In this document: positions 54,993-63,808 of the stretch, piece by piece
Numbering within the stretch: position 1 is the first letter of the stretch
Layout: each line of letters starts with the position of its first letter
Assembly (NCBI RefSeq): GCF_007713735.2
Contig: NZ_VMNW02000001.1
Span: 62,001 to 126,000 of the forward strand
Source of the DNA: Amycolatopsis acidicola
Lineage (GTDB): Bacteria > Actinomycetota > Actinomycetes > Mycobacteriales > Pseudonocardiaceae
Length of the DNA: 64,000 bases
Direction of reading: 5' to 3'
Notes under the pieces: generated by a model
Told to the model about the DNA's origin: nothing
Database searches by the model: none
Seen by the model: only the letters and a program-made list of their open reading frames with translations
Position numbers and translations under genes: made by a program

Positions 54993-55738
54993 TCAGCGTT
55001 GCCAACCTGACCGTCTCGAGCGGTGGCCGCGCGCTGGTGCGCGATGTGTCGTTCGAGGTCGGCGCCGGGGAACGGGTCGGGCTGATCGGCGAGTCCGGCT
55101 CCGGCAAGTCGCTCACGGCGCTGGCGATCACCGGCCTGCTGCCCGAGGGGCTCCGGGCGGCTGGATCGATTACGTTCCACGGGAAACAACTCGTTGGGAC
55201 ATCGGAACGCCAGATGTCACACCTGCGTGGGGCCGAGCTGGCGATGGTGTTTCAGGAGCCGATGACGGCGCTGAATCCGTTGATGCGAGTGGGAAAACAG
55301 GTCGCCGAAGCGATCCGGCTGCACGGCGGAAGAGGCGCGCGAGAAAAGACCGCGGCACTGCTGGAGAAGGTCGGGCTGCCCGACGTCGCGCGGGCGTACC
55401 CGCATCAGCTCTCCGGCGGGCAGCGGCAGCGGATCGTGCTGGCCATCGCGCTGGCGAACGACCCCTCGCTGCTGATCTGCGACGAACCCACGACGGCGCT
55501 CGATGTGACGGTGCAGGCGCAGATGCTCGAACTGATCCTCGCCGGGGTGGCGGAACGCGATGCCGGGCTGCTGTTCATCACGCATGACCTCGCCGTGGTC
55601 GCGAAGGTCTGCGAACGACTGCTGGTGATGCACGAGGGACAGATCGTCGAAGAAGGCTCGACCCGCGCGGTCCTCACCCAGCCGCGGCACGAGTACACGC
55701 GGAAGCTGCTTGCCGCCTCGGACTTGGAGGCCGCGTGA
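54989..55738 (+). CDS. ABC transporter ATP-binding protein (DppD-like)
   Basis: 249 aa, ATGA overlap. Walker A GESGSGKS at about 34-41, Q-loop MVFQEPMTALNPLMRVG, signature LSGGQRQRIVLAIAL and Walker B LLICDEPTTALDV; H-loop HDLAVV. It lacks the C-terminal oligopeptide extension of DppD (about 330 aa in E. coli), so it is a short form. One of two ATPases of the system. Confidence 0.93.
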   Translation: MISVANLTVSSGGRALVRDVSFEVGAGERVGLIGESGSGKSLTALAITGLLPEGLRAAGSITFHGKQLVGTSERQMSHLRGAELAMVFQEPMTALNPLMRVGKQVAEAIRLHGGRGAREKTAALLEKVGLPDVARAYPHQLSGGQRQRIVLAIALANDPSLLICDEPTTALDVTVQAQMLELILAGVAERDAGLLFITHDLAVVAKVCERLLVMHEGQIVEEGSTRAVLTQPRHEYTRKLLAASDLEAA

Positions 55739-56490
55739 TCGAGCTGAAGGACGTGCATCGCCGGTACCGCCGGGTGCACGCGCTGCGCGGGGTTTCGCTG
55801 GAAGTCCCAGCGGGACAACGGTTCGGCATCGTCGGCGAGTCCGGTTCGGGCAAGTCCACTCTGGTCCGCCTGCTGGCCGGGTTGGACCGTCCGACGTCGG
55901 GGGAGATTTCCTTCCAGGGCAGGCGGATCGACGGGCTGCCGGAACGCCGTCTCGGTTTCCTGCGCGAGGCGCTGCAGGTGGTGTTCCAGGATCCGATGGG
56001 CTCGCTCGACCCGCGCATGCGCGTGCGCGACATCATCTGCGAACCGCTGGGCCGCACCGATCGCGCCCGCGTCGCGGAGCTGCTGGCCGCGGTCGGGCTG
56101 CCCGAAGACAGCGGAGAGCGCTTTCCGCACCAGTTCTCCGGCGGTCAGCGGCAGCGGATTTCGATCGCCCGCGCGCTGGCCCCGCGGCCGCGCGTGCTGG
56201 TGGCCGACGAGCCGGTCAGCGCGCTGGATGTGTCCGTGCGCAAGCAGATCCTCGACCTGCTGCGCACCCTCGTCGAGCGGTTCGACCTGACACTCGTGTT
56301 CGTGTCGCACGACCTCGCCGTGGTACGCCGGGTTTGTGACAGCGTGGCGGTGATGCGTCGTGGTGAGATCGTGGAACAGGGCACGGTGGCGGAGGTGTAC
56401 GACACCCCGCGGCACCCGTACACCCGCGAGCTGATCGCCGCCGCCCCGAACCTGCGGGCCGAGCTGGCCCGGCTGAAGGAGGAGCCGTGA
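55735..56490 (+). CDS. ABC transporter ATP-binding protein (DppF-like)
   Basis: 251 aa, GTG start with 4-base overlap. Walker A GESGSGKST, Q-loop VFQDPMGSLDPRMRV, signature FSGGQRQRISIARAL, Walker B VLVADEPVSALDV and HDLAVVRRV. Ends ELIAAAPNLRAEL. It pairs with the previous ATPase as the heterodimeric motor. Confidence 0.93.
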   Translation: MIELKDVHRRYRRVHALRGVSLEVPAGQRFGIVGESGSGKSTLVRLLAGLDRPTSGEISFQGRRIDGLPERRLGFLREALQVVFQDPMGSLDPRMRVRDIICEPLGRTDRARVAELLAAVGLPEDSGERFPHQFSGGQRQRISIARALAPRPRVLVADEPVSALDVSVRKQILDLLRTLVERFDLTLVFVSHDLAVVRRVCDSVAVMRRGEIVEQGTVAEVYDTPRHPYTRELIAAAPNLRAELARLKEEP

Positions 56491-57857
56491 TCGAGCTGAC
56501 CGCGACGGAACTGCTGCGCCACTATCGCGAATCGGGTCTTTCGCCGGTCGAGGTCACCGAGGCGGTGCTGGAGCGGATCGACCGGCTGGAGCCGGAGCTG
56601 CACGCCCTTTACGCCTATCACCCCGAGCACGCGCGGGCCGCGGCGAAGCAGTCCGAACAGCGCTGGCGCACCGGAACAGCGGGCCCGCTCGACGGAATTC
56701 CGTTGACCCTCAAGGAAAACATCGCCACCAAGGGCACGCCGGTGCCGCTCGGCACGGCCGCCACCGAGCTGGTGCCCGCGGCCGAGGACGCGCCGGCCGC
56801 CGCGCGGGTGCTCGAGGCCGGGGCGGTCCTGCTCGCCAAGACCACGATGCCGGACTTCGGGATGCTCACGTCCGGCCGCTCGAGTTTCCACACGGCCAGC
56901 CGTAATCCGTGGGACACCAGCCGGACACCGGGCGGCTCCAGCGCCGGTGCCGCCGCGGCGGCCGCCGCCGGCTATGGGCCGCTCCACGTGGGAACGGACA
57001 TCGGCGGCTCGATCCGGCTGCCGGCCGGGTGGTGCGGCCTCGTCGGGTTCAAGCCGAGTTTCGGCCGGGTGCCGGTCGATCCGCCGTACATCGGCCGCGT
57101 CGCCGGGCCGTTGACCCGCACTGTCGCGGACGCGGCGTTGCTGATGGGCGTGCTCGCCCAACCCGATCCGCGCGACCACATGTCCTTGCCGCCCAGCGAA
57201 ATCCCGTGGTCCGAGCTCGACTGCGAGCTCGCGGGACTGCGCGTCGGGTTGCAGCTCGACGCGGGCGTCGGCCTGCCCGTGGAGCCGGAAATCGCCGCTG
57301 CCGTCGCCGAAGCGGCCCGTGTCTTCGAGTCGGCAGGAGCGATCGTGGAGCCGGTCGAGCCGTTCCTGACCCGCGAGATGCTCGACGGCCTCGACACGTT
57401 CTGGCGCGTGCGCGCGTGGTCCGACATGAGCGGGCTCCCGCCGGAAAGGCAGGCGAAAGTGCTGCCGTACATCGCGGACTGGGCTCGCGGCGGGGCGGAA
57501 GTCGACGGGCTCGCGACCTACCGCGGCTTCGCGCAGATCGACGCGATGAGCGCCGCCACGGTGCGGGCGACCGAAAAGTTCGATTTCGTCCTTTCGCCAA
57601 CGTGCCCGGCCGGGCCGCCGCCCGCGGACTGGGCCTCGCCGACGAACGATCCGGCGCGCCCGTTCGAGCACATCGCCTTCACCGTGCCCTACAACATGTC
57701 CGGTCAGCCCGCGGTATCGGTGAACTGCGGCTACACCGCGGCGGGCCTGCCGATCGGGCTGCAACTCGCCGGGCGGCGCTTCGATGATGCCGGGGTGTTG
57801 CGAACGGCTGCAGCATTCGAAGGAATTCAGGGCCCGGCACGCTCTCCGGAGGTGTAA
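56487..57857 (+). CDS. amidase signature family hydrolase
   Basis: 456 aa, GTG start overlapping the DppF-like gene. The Ser-cisSer-Lys triad is visible: Lys in TLKENIATKG at about 76, cis-Ser in PGGSSAGAAAA at about 152 and nucleophile Ser in GTDIGGSIRLPAG at about 176. It cleaves amide bonds of small molecules. As the last gene of the uptake operon it probably acts on the imported compound, so the solute may be an amide or amidated peptide (inference). Confidence 0.92.
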   Translation: MIELTATELLRHYRESGLSPVEVTEAVLERIDRLEPELHALYAYHPEHARAAAKQSEQRWRTGTAGPLDGIPLTLKENIATKGTPVPLGTAATELVPAAEDAPAAARVLEAGAVLLAKTTMPDFGMLTSGRSSFHTASRNPWDTSRTPGGSSAGAAAAAAAGYGPLHVGTDIGGSIRLPAGWCGLVGFKPSFGRVPVDPPYIGRVAGPLTRTVADAALLMGVLAQPDPRDHMSLPPSEIPWSELDCELAGLRVGLQLDAGVGLPVEPEIAAAVAEAARVFESAGAIVEPVEPFLTREMLDGLDTFWRVRAWSDMSGLPPERQAKVLPYIADWARGGAEVDGLATYRGFAQIDAMSAATVRATEKFDFVLSPTCPAGPPPADWASPTNDPARPFEHIAFTVPYNMSGQPAVSVNCGYTAAGLPIGLQLAGRRFDDAGVLRTAAAFEGIQGPARSPEV

Positions 57858-57871
57858 TCGGCGGCCGAACT

Positions 57872-57887
57872 TGAGACCATCGTCTCA
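57872..57887. promoter_or_regulatory. inverted repeat over the start of the 610-aa gene
   Basis: TGAGAC (57872-57877) / GTCTCA (57882-57887) with loop CATC. The right arm ends on the A of the proposed ATG at 57887, so it could be an operator or an mRNA hairpin that masks the start. Confidence 0.45.
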
Positions 57888-59719
57888 TGCGCATGGTCTA
57901 CACCGGAGCCGACGAAGAGGACTTCATCGACGCCCGTGAGCGCCTGCTCGTCGAACTCGACGCGTGGTCGCAGATGCGGCAGCGGATGATCGATCCCGTG
58001 GTGGCCGGCGCCATGCTCGACTACCGGTTCGAACGGGACGGGATGCTCGGCCGATGGTCGCGCGAGGTGCTGCGCGGCGCGCTGCTCACCTGGTTCCCGC
58101 GCAAGGTCGTACTGCTCGATCCGCATTCGACGGCGGTGCTGTCGACCGTCGAATCGTTGCTCGACTTCTTCGACGACGCGGATCTGTTCGACGAGCGCAG
58201 CGAACCGCCGTCGGTGCTGCGTTCGTTCGTGCGCGGCATCGCCGACGAGTTCGACGAGGCGATGAACGAGCCCGCCAACTACGGGCTGGCCAAGTTCTGG
58301 GCCGTGGCGATGGCCGAGCACGGCATCGACCCGCTCGACGAGCAGGCCGCGCAGGCGTTCATCGACCAGGTGCAGCAGGGCGAGGTCGAGGTCGACCAGG
58401 TGCTGCTGCACGAGATCGCGTACCGGCACTACGAGGGCGACCCCGAGGTGGAGCCGCTCGACCCGACGCCGGTGTTCGCGCTGACCACGGACGAAGAGCT
58501 GACGGCGGAAGCCGCGGCCACCACGGTGGTGCGGGTGTTGCGCCGCTTCGTCGACTGGGTCGGCGAAGGCCGCGAGCTGGCCCCGAAGGGCAGGCTCGCC
58601 GAGGCGGACTCCCGTGAGCTGGCCGAACGCCTGGCGATGGACGACCCGGGCGAGGTCGTGTCGCTGGCCAAGACGGCCGGCGTCGTCCGGGTTCTCAAAG
58701 GCCGGCTGGTGCGGGTGAAGCGCGCGGCGCCGCTGCTCGACAATCCGCTCGCGCTGTGGCGCGCCGCCGTTCCGCACGCGGTCGCCGACCACAGCGAGCC
58801 GGTGCGCCGCCGCGCCGCGGACAGGCAGCTGGCGTACGAACTGATGGAGTCGATCCAGGCCGATCACGACTGCGCGACCGTGCCGATGCTCGTGGAGATC
58901 CTGGACGACCTCGCCGATCTCGCGTGGCGCTCGGCCGACGCGGCGCCCGTGTTGAGGGTGGTGCACCGGCTGAGCCTGTACGGACTGGTGGAAATCGCCC
59001 CGGCGACGGAGGAGCACTACGAGGACCTGATCGATTTCTCCGGTGTGGACTCGGTGGAAGAGGTCCCGGAGGAGGAACGGCAGGTCGTGCGGATGCTGCC
59101 GTTGGGCACGCGCGCGATGTACGAAGCGCGCGTCGCGGCGGGGGTGCCCACGCTGACGCTGCAGGATCTGGCCGAAGAGACGGCCGAGGTGTTCTTCGCC
59201 CGTATCGCGCCGCTGCCGCGCGAAGCGTTCGAGGAAGGCGCGCGGCTGTGGCTTCAGGCGCGCGCCGCGAGCCGTGCGATAGCCGAGCTGACCGAGTTGG
59301 CCCGCCGCACGGACGATTTCGAGCACCGGATGCTGGCGTTCCAGCTCCTTGCCGAGTACGGCGAAGCGGGTGTGACGGCGATAGACGAACTGCGCGAGCA
59401 CTCCGCCGCCGGTCCCGCCGCGCTGAGCTGGCTGCTCGACGCCGGCCTGATCGACTCCAGCGAGGTGCACGGCCGCGAGCGCACGTACAGCATGGTCGAC
59501 GTGCTGGCGAGCGGAATCCGTTCAGCAGGGCGGAAAAAGGCCCTGGAGGAGTTCGCCGCGCAACCCCGCCCCGCACAGCTGCTGTTCCTCGCCGACGCGA
59601 CGATCTGCGGTCACCCCAGCACCCGCGAGGTGCTGGAGTCGATGGTGGTCGCGCATCCGGACCGGATGGTCTCGAACGCGGCGCGCAAGGCGCTCGACTG
59701 GCTCCACGAGGAGGACTGA
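57887..59719 (+). CDS. hypothetical 610-aa protein, family not recognised
   Basis: 610 aa from ATG 57887; an ATG two codons later (57893) is possible. I do not recognise it. It is acidic and mostly helical, with no signal peptide, membrane segment or catalytic motif. Two hydrophobic patches (LRGALLTWFPRKVVLLDP near 60 and LSWLLDAGLI near 515) look like buried helices. The centre (REFEEVPEEERQ-like region near 390-400) is Glu-rich. Consistent with a helical-repeat or scaffold protein of actinobacteria. It is a single gene followed by a strong hairpin. Confidence 0.7.
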   Translation: MRMVYTGADEEDFIDARERLLVELDAWSQMRQRMIDPVVAGAMLDYRFERDGMLGRWSREVLRGALLTWFPRKVVLLDPHSTAVLSTVESLLDFFDDADLFDERSEPPSVLRSFVRGIADEFDEAMNEPANYGLAKFWAVAMAEHGIDPLDEQAAQAFIDQVQQGEVEVDQVLLHEIAYRHYEGDPEVEPLDPTPVFALTTDEELTAEAAATTVVRVLRRFVDWVGEGRELAPKGRLAEADSRELAERLAMDDPGEVVSLAKTAGVVRVLKGRLVRVKRAAPLLDNPLALWRAAVPHAVADHSEPVRRRAADRQLAYELMESIQADHDCATVPMLVEILDDLADLAWRSADAAPVLRVVHRLSLYGLVEIAPATEEHYEDLIDFSGVDSVEEVPEEERQVVRMLPLGTRAMYEARVAAGVPTLTLQDLAEETAEVFFARIAPLPREAFEEGARLWLQARAASRAIAELTELARRTDDFEHRMLAFQLLAEYGEAGVTAIDELREHSAAGPAALSWLLDAGLIDSSEVHGRERTYSMVDVLASGIRSAGRKKALEEFAAQPRPAQLLFLADATICGHPSTREVLESMVVAHPDRMVSNAARKALDWLHEED

Positions 59720-59750
59720 GCCTGCTCTGTCCACACTGGACAGAGCAGGC
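59720..59750. terminator. bidirectional hairpin terminator
   Basis: A 14-bp perfect stem GCCTGCTCTGTCCA / TGGACAGAGCAGGC (59720-59733 and 59737-59750) with loop CAC, between converging stops. No T tract, as is common in actinobacteria. Confidence 0.82.
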
Positions 59751-59758
59751 GTCCCGCG

Positions 59759-60622
59759 TCAGGCGCCGAAGGCCTCGGCCAGTGCGAGTACCCGCTGTGC
59801 GTTGTCCACATGCAGGTTTTCGATCATCCGGCCGTCCACCGTGACCACCCCGCGGCCCTCGGCCTTGGCCTCGTCGAACGCGGCGATGATCTTGCGGGCC
59901 TGCTCGACCTCCGCCTCGGACGGGGCGAAGATCCGGTTGCACGGCTCGATCTGGCCGGGGTGGATCAGCGTTTTGCCGTCGAAGCCGTACTCCCGGCCCT
60001 GCCGGCATTCCGCCTCGAACCCCTCGGTGTCCTTCACGTCGTTGTAGACGCCGTCGAGGATCACCTTGCCGGTCGCCCTGGCGGCGAGCAGGCACAGCGA
60101 AAGCGCGCCGAGCAACGGCCCGCGGCCCGGCACGAACTCCGCGTGCAGCTCCTTGGCCAGGTCGTTCGTGCCCATCACCAGCACGGTCAGCCGGTCGCTC
60201 GCCGCGGCGATCTCCTCGGCGTGCAGCATCGCGACCGGGGTTTCGACCATCGCCCAGATCTTGGTGTGCTCCGGCGCCCCGCCGAGCTCCAGCGCGCGCT
60301 CGATGTTGTGCACCTCGCGAGCCGAGTTCACCTTCGGCACGACGACCGCCGCCGGGCCGGCCTGCGCGGCCGCACGGAGGTCCGCGTCGTGCCATTCGGT
60401 ATCGAGCCCGTTGACGCGGATGGTGACTTCGCGCTTGCCGTACTCACCGGAAGAAGCGGCCGCGCAAACGCGTTCACGTGCGGCTTCCTTCGCGTCCGGT
60501 GCGACGGCGTCCTCGAGGTCGAGTATGAGCGCGTCGGCTGGGAGTGCCTTCGCCTTCTCCAGCGCGCGTTCGTTCGCGCCCGGCATGTAGAGCACCGATC
60601 TGCGCGGTTTGACCTCGGTCAC
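59759..60622 (-). CDS. HpcH/HpaI aldolase family CoA-ester lyase (CitE-like)
   Basis: 287 aa. TIM-barrel motifs of the CitE/malyl-CoA lyase family are present: [38 protein letters not shown] (metal-binding Asp/Glu) and [15 protein letters not shown], and [17 protein letters not shown] near the C-terminus. It cleaves or forms CoA esters such as citramalyl- or malyl-CoA. It overlaps the next lyase gene by 4 bases (ATGA), so the two act together. The exact substrate is open. Confidence 0.88.
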   Translation of the reverse strand: MTEVKPRRSVLYMPGANERALEKAKALPADALILDLEDAVAPDAKEAARERVCAAASSGEYGKREVTIRVNGLDTEWHDADLRAAAQAGPAAVVVPKVNSAREVHNIERALELGGAPEHTKIWAMVETPVAMLHAEEIAAASDRLTVLVMGTNDLAKELHAEFVPGRGPLLGALSLCLLAARATGKVILDGVYNDVKDTEGFEAECRQGREYGFDGKTLIHPGQIEPCNRIFAPSEAEVEQARKIIAAFDEAKAEGRGVVTVDGRMIENLHVDNAQRVLALAEAFGA

Positions 60623-61689
60623 GCGAGGGCCTCCTTCGTTGCTTCGTCGTACGCCTTCGCCAGTTCCGGGTCACGCTCGGCCAGCGCGTCGGCCAGCTCC
60701 GCGACCACCCGGCACTGTTTGTACGAGGCGTCGTCCTGCATCTTCCCGTCGATCATGACCGCACCCGTGCCGTCACCCATCTCGGCGATCACCCGGCGGG
60801 CCCACGCCACGTCCGCGGGCGCCGGCGAGAACACCTTCTTCGCGATGTCGATCTGTACCGGGTGCAGCGACCAGGCGCCGACACAGCCGAGCAGGAACGC
60901 GTTGCGGAACTGGTCTTCGCAGGCCACGACGTCGCGGATGTCCCCGAACGGGCCGTAGTAGGGCAGGATCCCGTGCATCGCGCAGGCGTCGACCATCCGC
61001 GCGACCGTGTAGTGCCACAGGTCCTGCTGGTAGGTGGTGCGCCCGGCATTCAGGTCCTCGCCCGTGGGGTCGGTGCGCACGAGGTACCCGGGGTGCCCGC
61101 CGCCGACGCGAGTGGTCTTCATCCGGCGGCTCGCCGCGAGGTCCGCGGGACCGAGCGAGATGCCCTGCATCCGGGGGCTCGCCCCGGCGATCTCCTCGAC
61201 GTTCGCGACGCCGCTCGCCGTCTCCAGGATCGCGTGCACCAGCAGCGGTTTCGTCAGCCCGGCGCGCGCTTCGAGCTGGGCGAGCAGCCGGTCGACGTAG
61301 TGGATGTCCTGCGCGCCCTCGACCTTCGGCACCATGATCACGTCGAGTTTGTCGCCGATCTCGGTGACCAGGGTGACCAGGTCGTCGAGCACCCACGGCG
61401 AGTCGAGGCTGTTGACCCGCGTCCACAGCTGCGTGCCGCCGAAGTCGGTGGCCTTCGCGATGGTGACGAGGCCGTTGCGGGCGGCCTCCTTGCGGTCCGC
61501 GCGCACGGCGTCCTCGAGGTTGCCGAGCAGCACGTCCACTTTCTTCGCGATGTCCGGCACCTTGGCCGCCATCTTCTCGTTGCTCGGGTCGAAGAAGTGG
61601 ATCATCCGCGAGGGCAGCGCGGGGATTTCGCGGACCGGCTCCGGTGCGCCGACCGCGAGTGGCGCGAAGAAGTCCTTCGGCGAGCGCAT
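60619..61689 (-). CDS. HpcH/HpaI aldolase family CoA-ester lyase (malyl-CoA lyase-like)
   Basis: 356 aa from ATG 61689 with AGGAGG about 5 bases upstream; the in-frame ATG at 61704 lies before the RBS. The family motifs [52 protein letters not shown] and [17 protein letters not shown] are all present. It is longer than its partner, and the pattern resembles malyl-CoA/beta-methylmalyl-CoA lyases. The first gene of the leftward pair, divergent from the kinase gene. Confidence 0.88.
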   Translation of the reverse strand: MRSPKDFFAPLAVGAPEPVREIPALPSRMIHFFDPSNEKMAAKVPDIAKKVDVLLGNLEDAVRADRKEAARNGLVTIAKATDFGGTQLWTRVNSLDSPWVLDDLVTLVTEIGDKLDVIMVPKVEGAQDIHYVDRLLAQLEARAGLTKPLLVHAILETASGVANVEEIAGASPRMQGISLGPADLAASRRMKTTRVGGGHPGYLVRTDPTGEDLNAGRTTYQQDLWHYTVARMVDACAMHGILPYYGPFGDIRDVVACEDQFRNAFLLGCVGAWSLHPVQIDIAKKVFSPAPADVAWARRVIAEMGDGTGAVMIDGKMQDDASYKQCRVVAELADALAERDPELAKAYDEATKEALA

Positions 61690-61774
61690 CGATCCTCCTG
61701 ACATCTGTAACTGGCCAGTAACCCTAACCTCGATCCAGGGGGAACCGCTGCGGCGAAACTCACCTCAGAGTCCC

Positions 61775-63526
61775 GTGGACGGATGGTCGTTGCCCGGTTT
61801 CACCGAGATCAGAGCACTGGGCGAAGGTGGCTTCGGCCGTGTCGTGCTGGCGAGACACGACGGCTCGGGCACCTTGGTGGCCATCAAGTACCTGTTCGGG
61901 CACTACCTGCGCGACCCGGCGCGCCTCGCCGCGTTCCGCCGTGAGGCCGAGATCCTCAGTCGCGTCCCGAGCGAACACATCACCCGGTTGTACGAGTTCG
62001 TGGAGACGCCGCACGGCGCGGCGATCGTCATGGAGGCCGTGCGCGGGGTGCCGTTGCGCGAGCTGATGCTCGTCGACGGACGGCTCGCTCCCGAAGCGGC
62101 GCTGGCCGTGTTGAAGGGCTCTCTGCTCGGGCTCGCCGACGCGCACCGGGTGGGTATCGTGCACCGGGATTACAAACCCGACAACGTGCTGGTCGGCCCG
62201 GACCGCGAGAGCAAGCTGGTCGACTTCGGCATCGCGACGCTCGCCGGGGAGACGGGCCTCCCGATCGGCACCCCGGCGTACATGGCGCCGGAGCAGTGGA
62301 ACGGGCTACCCGCCAGCCCGGCTACGGACGTTTACGCGGCGACGGCGGTCTTCTTCCAGGGAGTGACCGGCCGCAAACCGTTCGCCGCGGAGGACACCGA
62401 GACCCTGCGCGACATGCACGAGAACGCGCCGATCCCGCTGGAGATGGCGCCGGAACCGGTGCGCCCGCTGATCGCCCGCGGCATGGCGAAGAACGCCGAG
62501 GCCCGGCCCGGTGGCGCGGCGGAGTTCGTCGGCGATCTCGAAACAGCGGCCGTCGCCGCGTACGGCGAGGATTGGGAGGAGCGCGGCCTGGCCCGGCTCG
62601 CCCAGCGCGCCGGAGTGCTACTCGCCTTGTCTCCCTTGGCTTTGCTCACCGTCGGCACCGCTGCCGCGCCGACCGTCGGCGCCGGGGCCGCGGCCGGCAC
62701 AGCGGTGGCCGGGACAGCCGGAGCCGGCACGGCTGCCACGGCCGCGGGGCTGCTGGCCGGGGGAAAGATCGCGGCGATCGTCGGCGCGGTGGTCGCGGCC
62801 GCCGTGGCTGCGGTGGTCGTGGTCTCGGTGAACAGCGATCCGGCGCCGCCGCTCGCCGTGAACCTCAAGACCAGGACGGGAACCGAGGACAACTTCGACG
62901 TCAACGCCCAGTACGCCGAGGTCACCGGCATCAGCGACCCGGCGTTGCAGCAGCGGATCAACGCGGCGCTCACCGCGCCGCTCGACGAGTGGATCTCCTA
63001 CGTCCGGGAGGGAGCGCTGGAGCGCGAGCCGGACGGCAGCCGGGCCCACGTCGGCAACGGCGTGAAGATCGACCGGCAGGACGCCAAGGTGCTTTCGGTG
63101 CACTACGACCTGACCGTCGACTCGACCCAGTTCGGCGTCCACGGTGGGTACGACACGAAGCTGCTCAACATCGATCTCCGCACCGGGAAGGTGATCACGG
63201 CAGGTGACGTGTTCACCGGCATCGCCACGAGCCAGGCCGCGATTTCGGAACTCGAGCAACGGATCCTCGCGCACGCGCCGGGCGGGTACTGCTCCGGCGA
63301 GAGCGGGCCGTCCGTCGGACTGCAGCCCGACGTCCTCCAGGAGTACACCATCGGCGGCTCGCCGGCGCTGCAGATCGCCTTCACCCCGCAAGGAGTCGAC
63401 TTCAGCGTCTTCGCGGCCGCGATCGGCTACTCGTACGCGTGCGGTGTGCCCGAGTTCGTGGTTCCCTACCAGGAGGTTTCCGATCTTCTGACGCCCGAGG
63501 GACGGGCGCTGCTGCCGGGCAACTGA
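61775..63526 (+). CDS. membrane Ser/Thr protein kinase with an outer RsiV-like domain
   Basis: 583 aa from GTG 61775, the last in-frame start before the kinase fold; the RBS is weak. The kinase domain (about 5-265) has GEGGFGRVV, AIKYLF, HRDYKPDN (about 129) and DFGIATLAGE (about 149). An Ala/Gly-rich hydrophobic region (about 285-352) includes the membrane helix. The outer part (about 360-583) ends with TKLLNIDLRTGKVITAGDVF, like the DUF3298 domain of RsiV and related sensors. The trigger is unknown. PASTA repeats are absent. Confidence 0.85.
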   Translation: MDGWSLPGFTEIRALGEGGFGRVVLARHDGSGTLVAIKYLFGHYLRDPARLAAFRREAEILSRVPSEHITRLYEFVETPHGAAIVMEAVRGVPLRELMLVDGRLAPEAALAVLKGSLLGLADAHRVGIVHRDYKPDNVLVGPDRESKLVDFGIATLAGETGLPIGTPAYMAPEQWNGLPASPATDVYAATAVFFQGVTGRKPFAAEDTETLRDMHENAPIPLEMAPEPVRPLIARGMAKNAEARPGGAAEFVGDLETAAVAAYGEDWEERGLARLAQRAGVLLALSPLALLTVGTAAAPTVGAGAAAGTAVAGTAGAGTAATAAGLLAGGKIAAIVGAVVAAAVAAVVVVSVNSDPAPPLAVNLKTRTGTEDNFDVNAQYAEVTGISDPALQQRINAALTAPLDEWISYVREGALEREPDGSRAHVGNGVKIDRQDAKVLSVHYDLTVDSTQFGVHGGYDTKLLNIDLRTGKVITAGDVFTGIATSQAAISELEQRILAHAPGGYCSGESGPSVGLQPDVLQEYTIGGSPALQIAFTPQGVDFSVFAAAIGYSYACGVPEFVVPYQEVSDLLTPEGRALLPGN

Positions 63527-63808
63527 GCCAAAACGTCCACAGTGGACGAAACCGCGGATTGCTCCGTTCGGCGGTACGGAGATCGGCTGGGTAACGCCGT
63601 TCGGCTGGCCCTCACCCGTTCGGAAGCAGGGTCGGACTGAAGTCCGTCGACCGCTTATCGACCGGTCACCGACCGTTGGGCGCCGCCGATCGCAGCTGTT
63701 CCGCCGACCCGAAGACCCGCGGCCCTAGCACTGGTAGTCAAGTCATGTGCCACTTTTCACGAGGGGGAGCGGCACGGAAGACGAAGCAGGGCAGAAGGAG
63801 GCGGAGTC
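63527..63808. promoter_or_regulatory. gap upstream of the right-edge gene
   Basis: 282 bases. It begins with the palindrome GTCCACAGTGGAC (63535-63547). No small gene is supported. It should contain the promoter of the gene at 63809. Confidence 0.4.

Noticed and set aside
55174-55187. parS-like GTTCCACGGGAAAC inside the DppD-like gene
   Set aside because: The central CACGTG is broken (CACGGG), so ParB loading is unlikely.
56981-56995. CACGTG core flanked by GCTC and GGAAC in the amidase gene
   Set aside because: The arms are out of register with the 14-bp parS palindrome.
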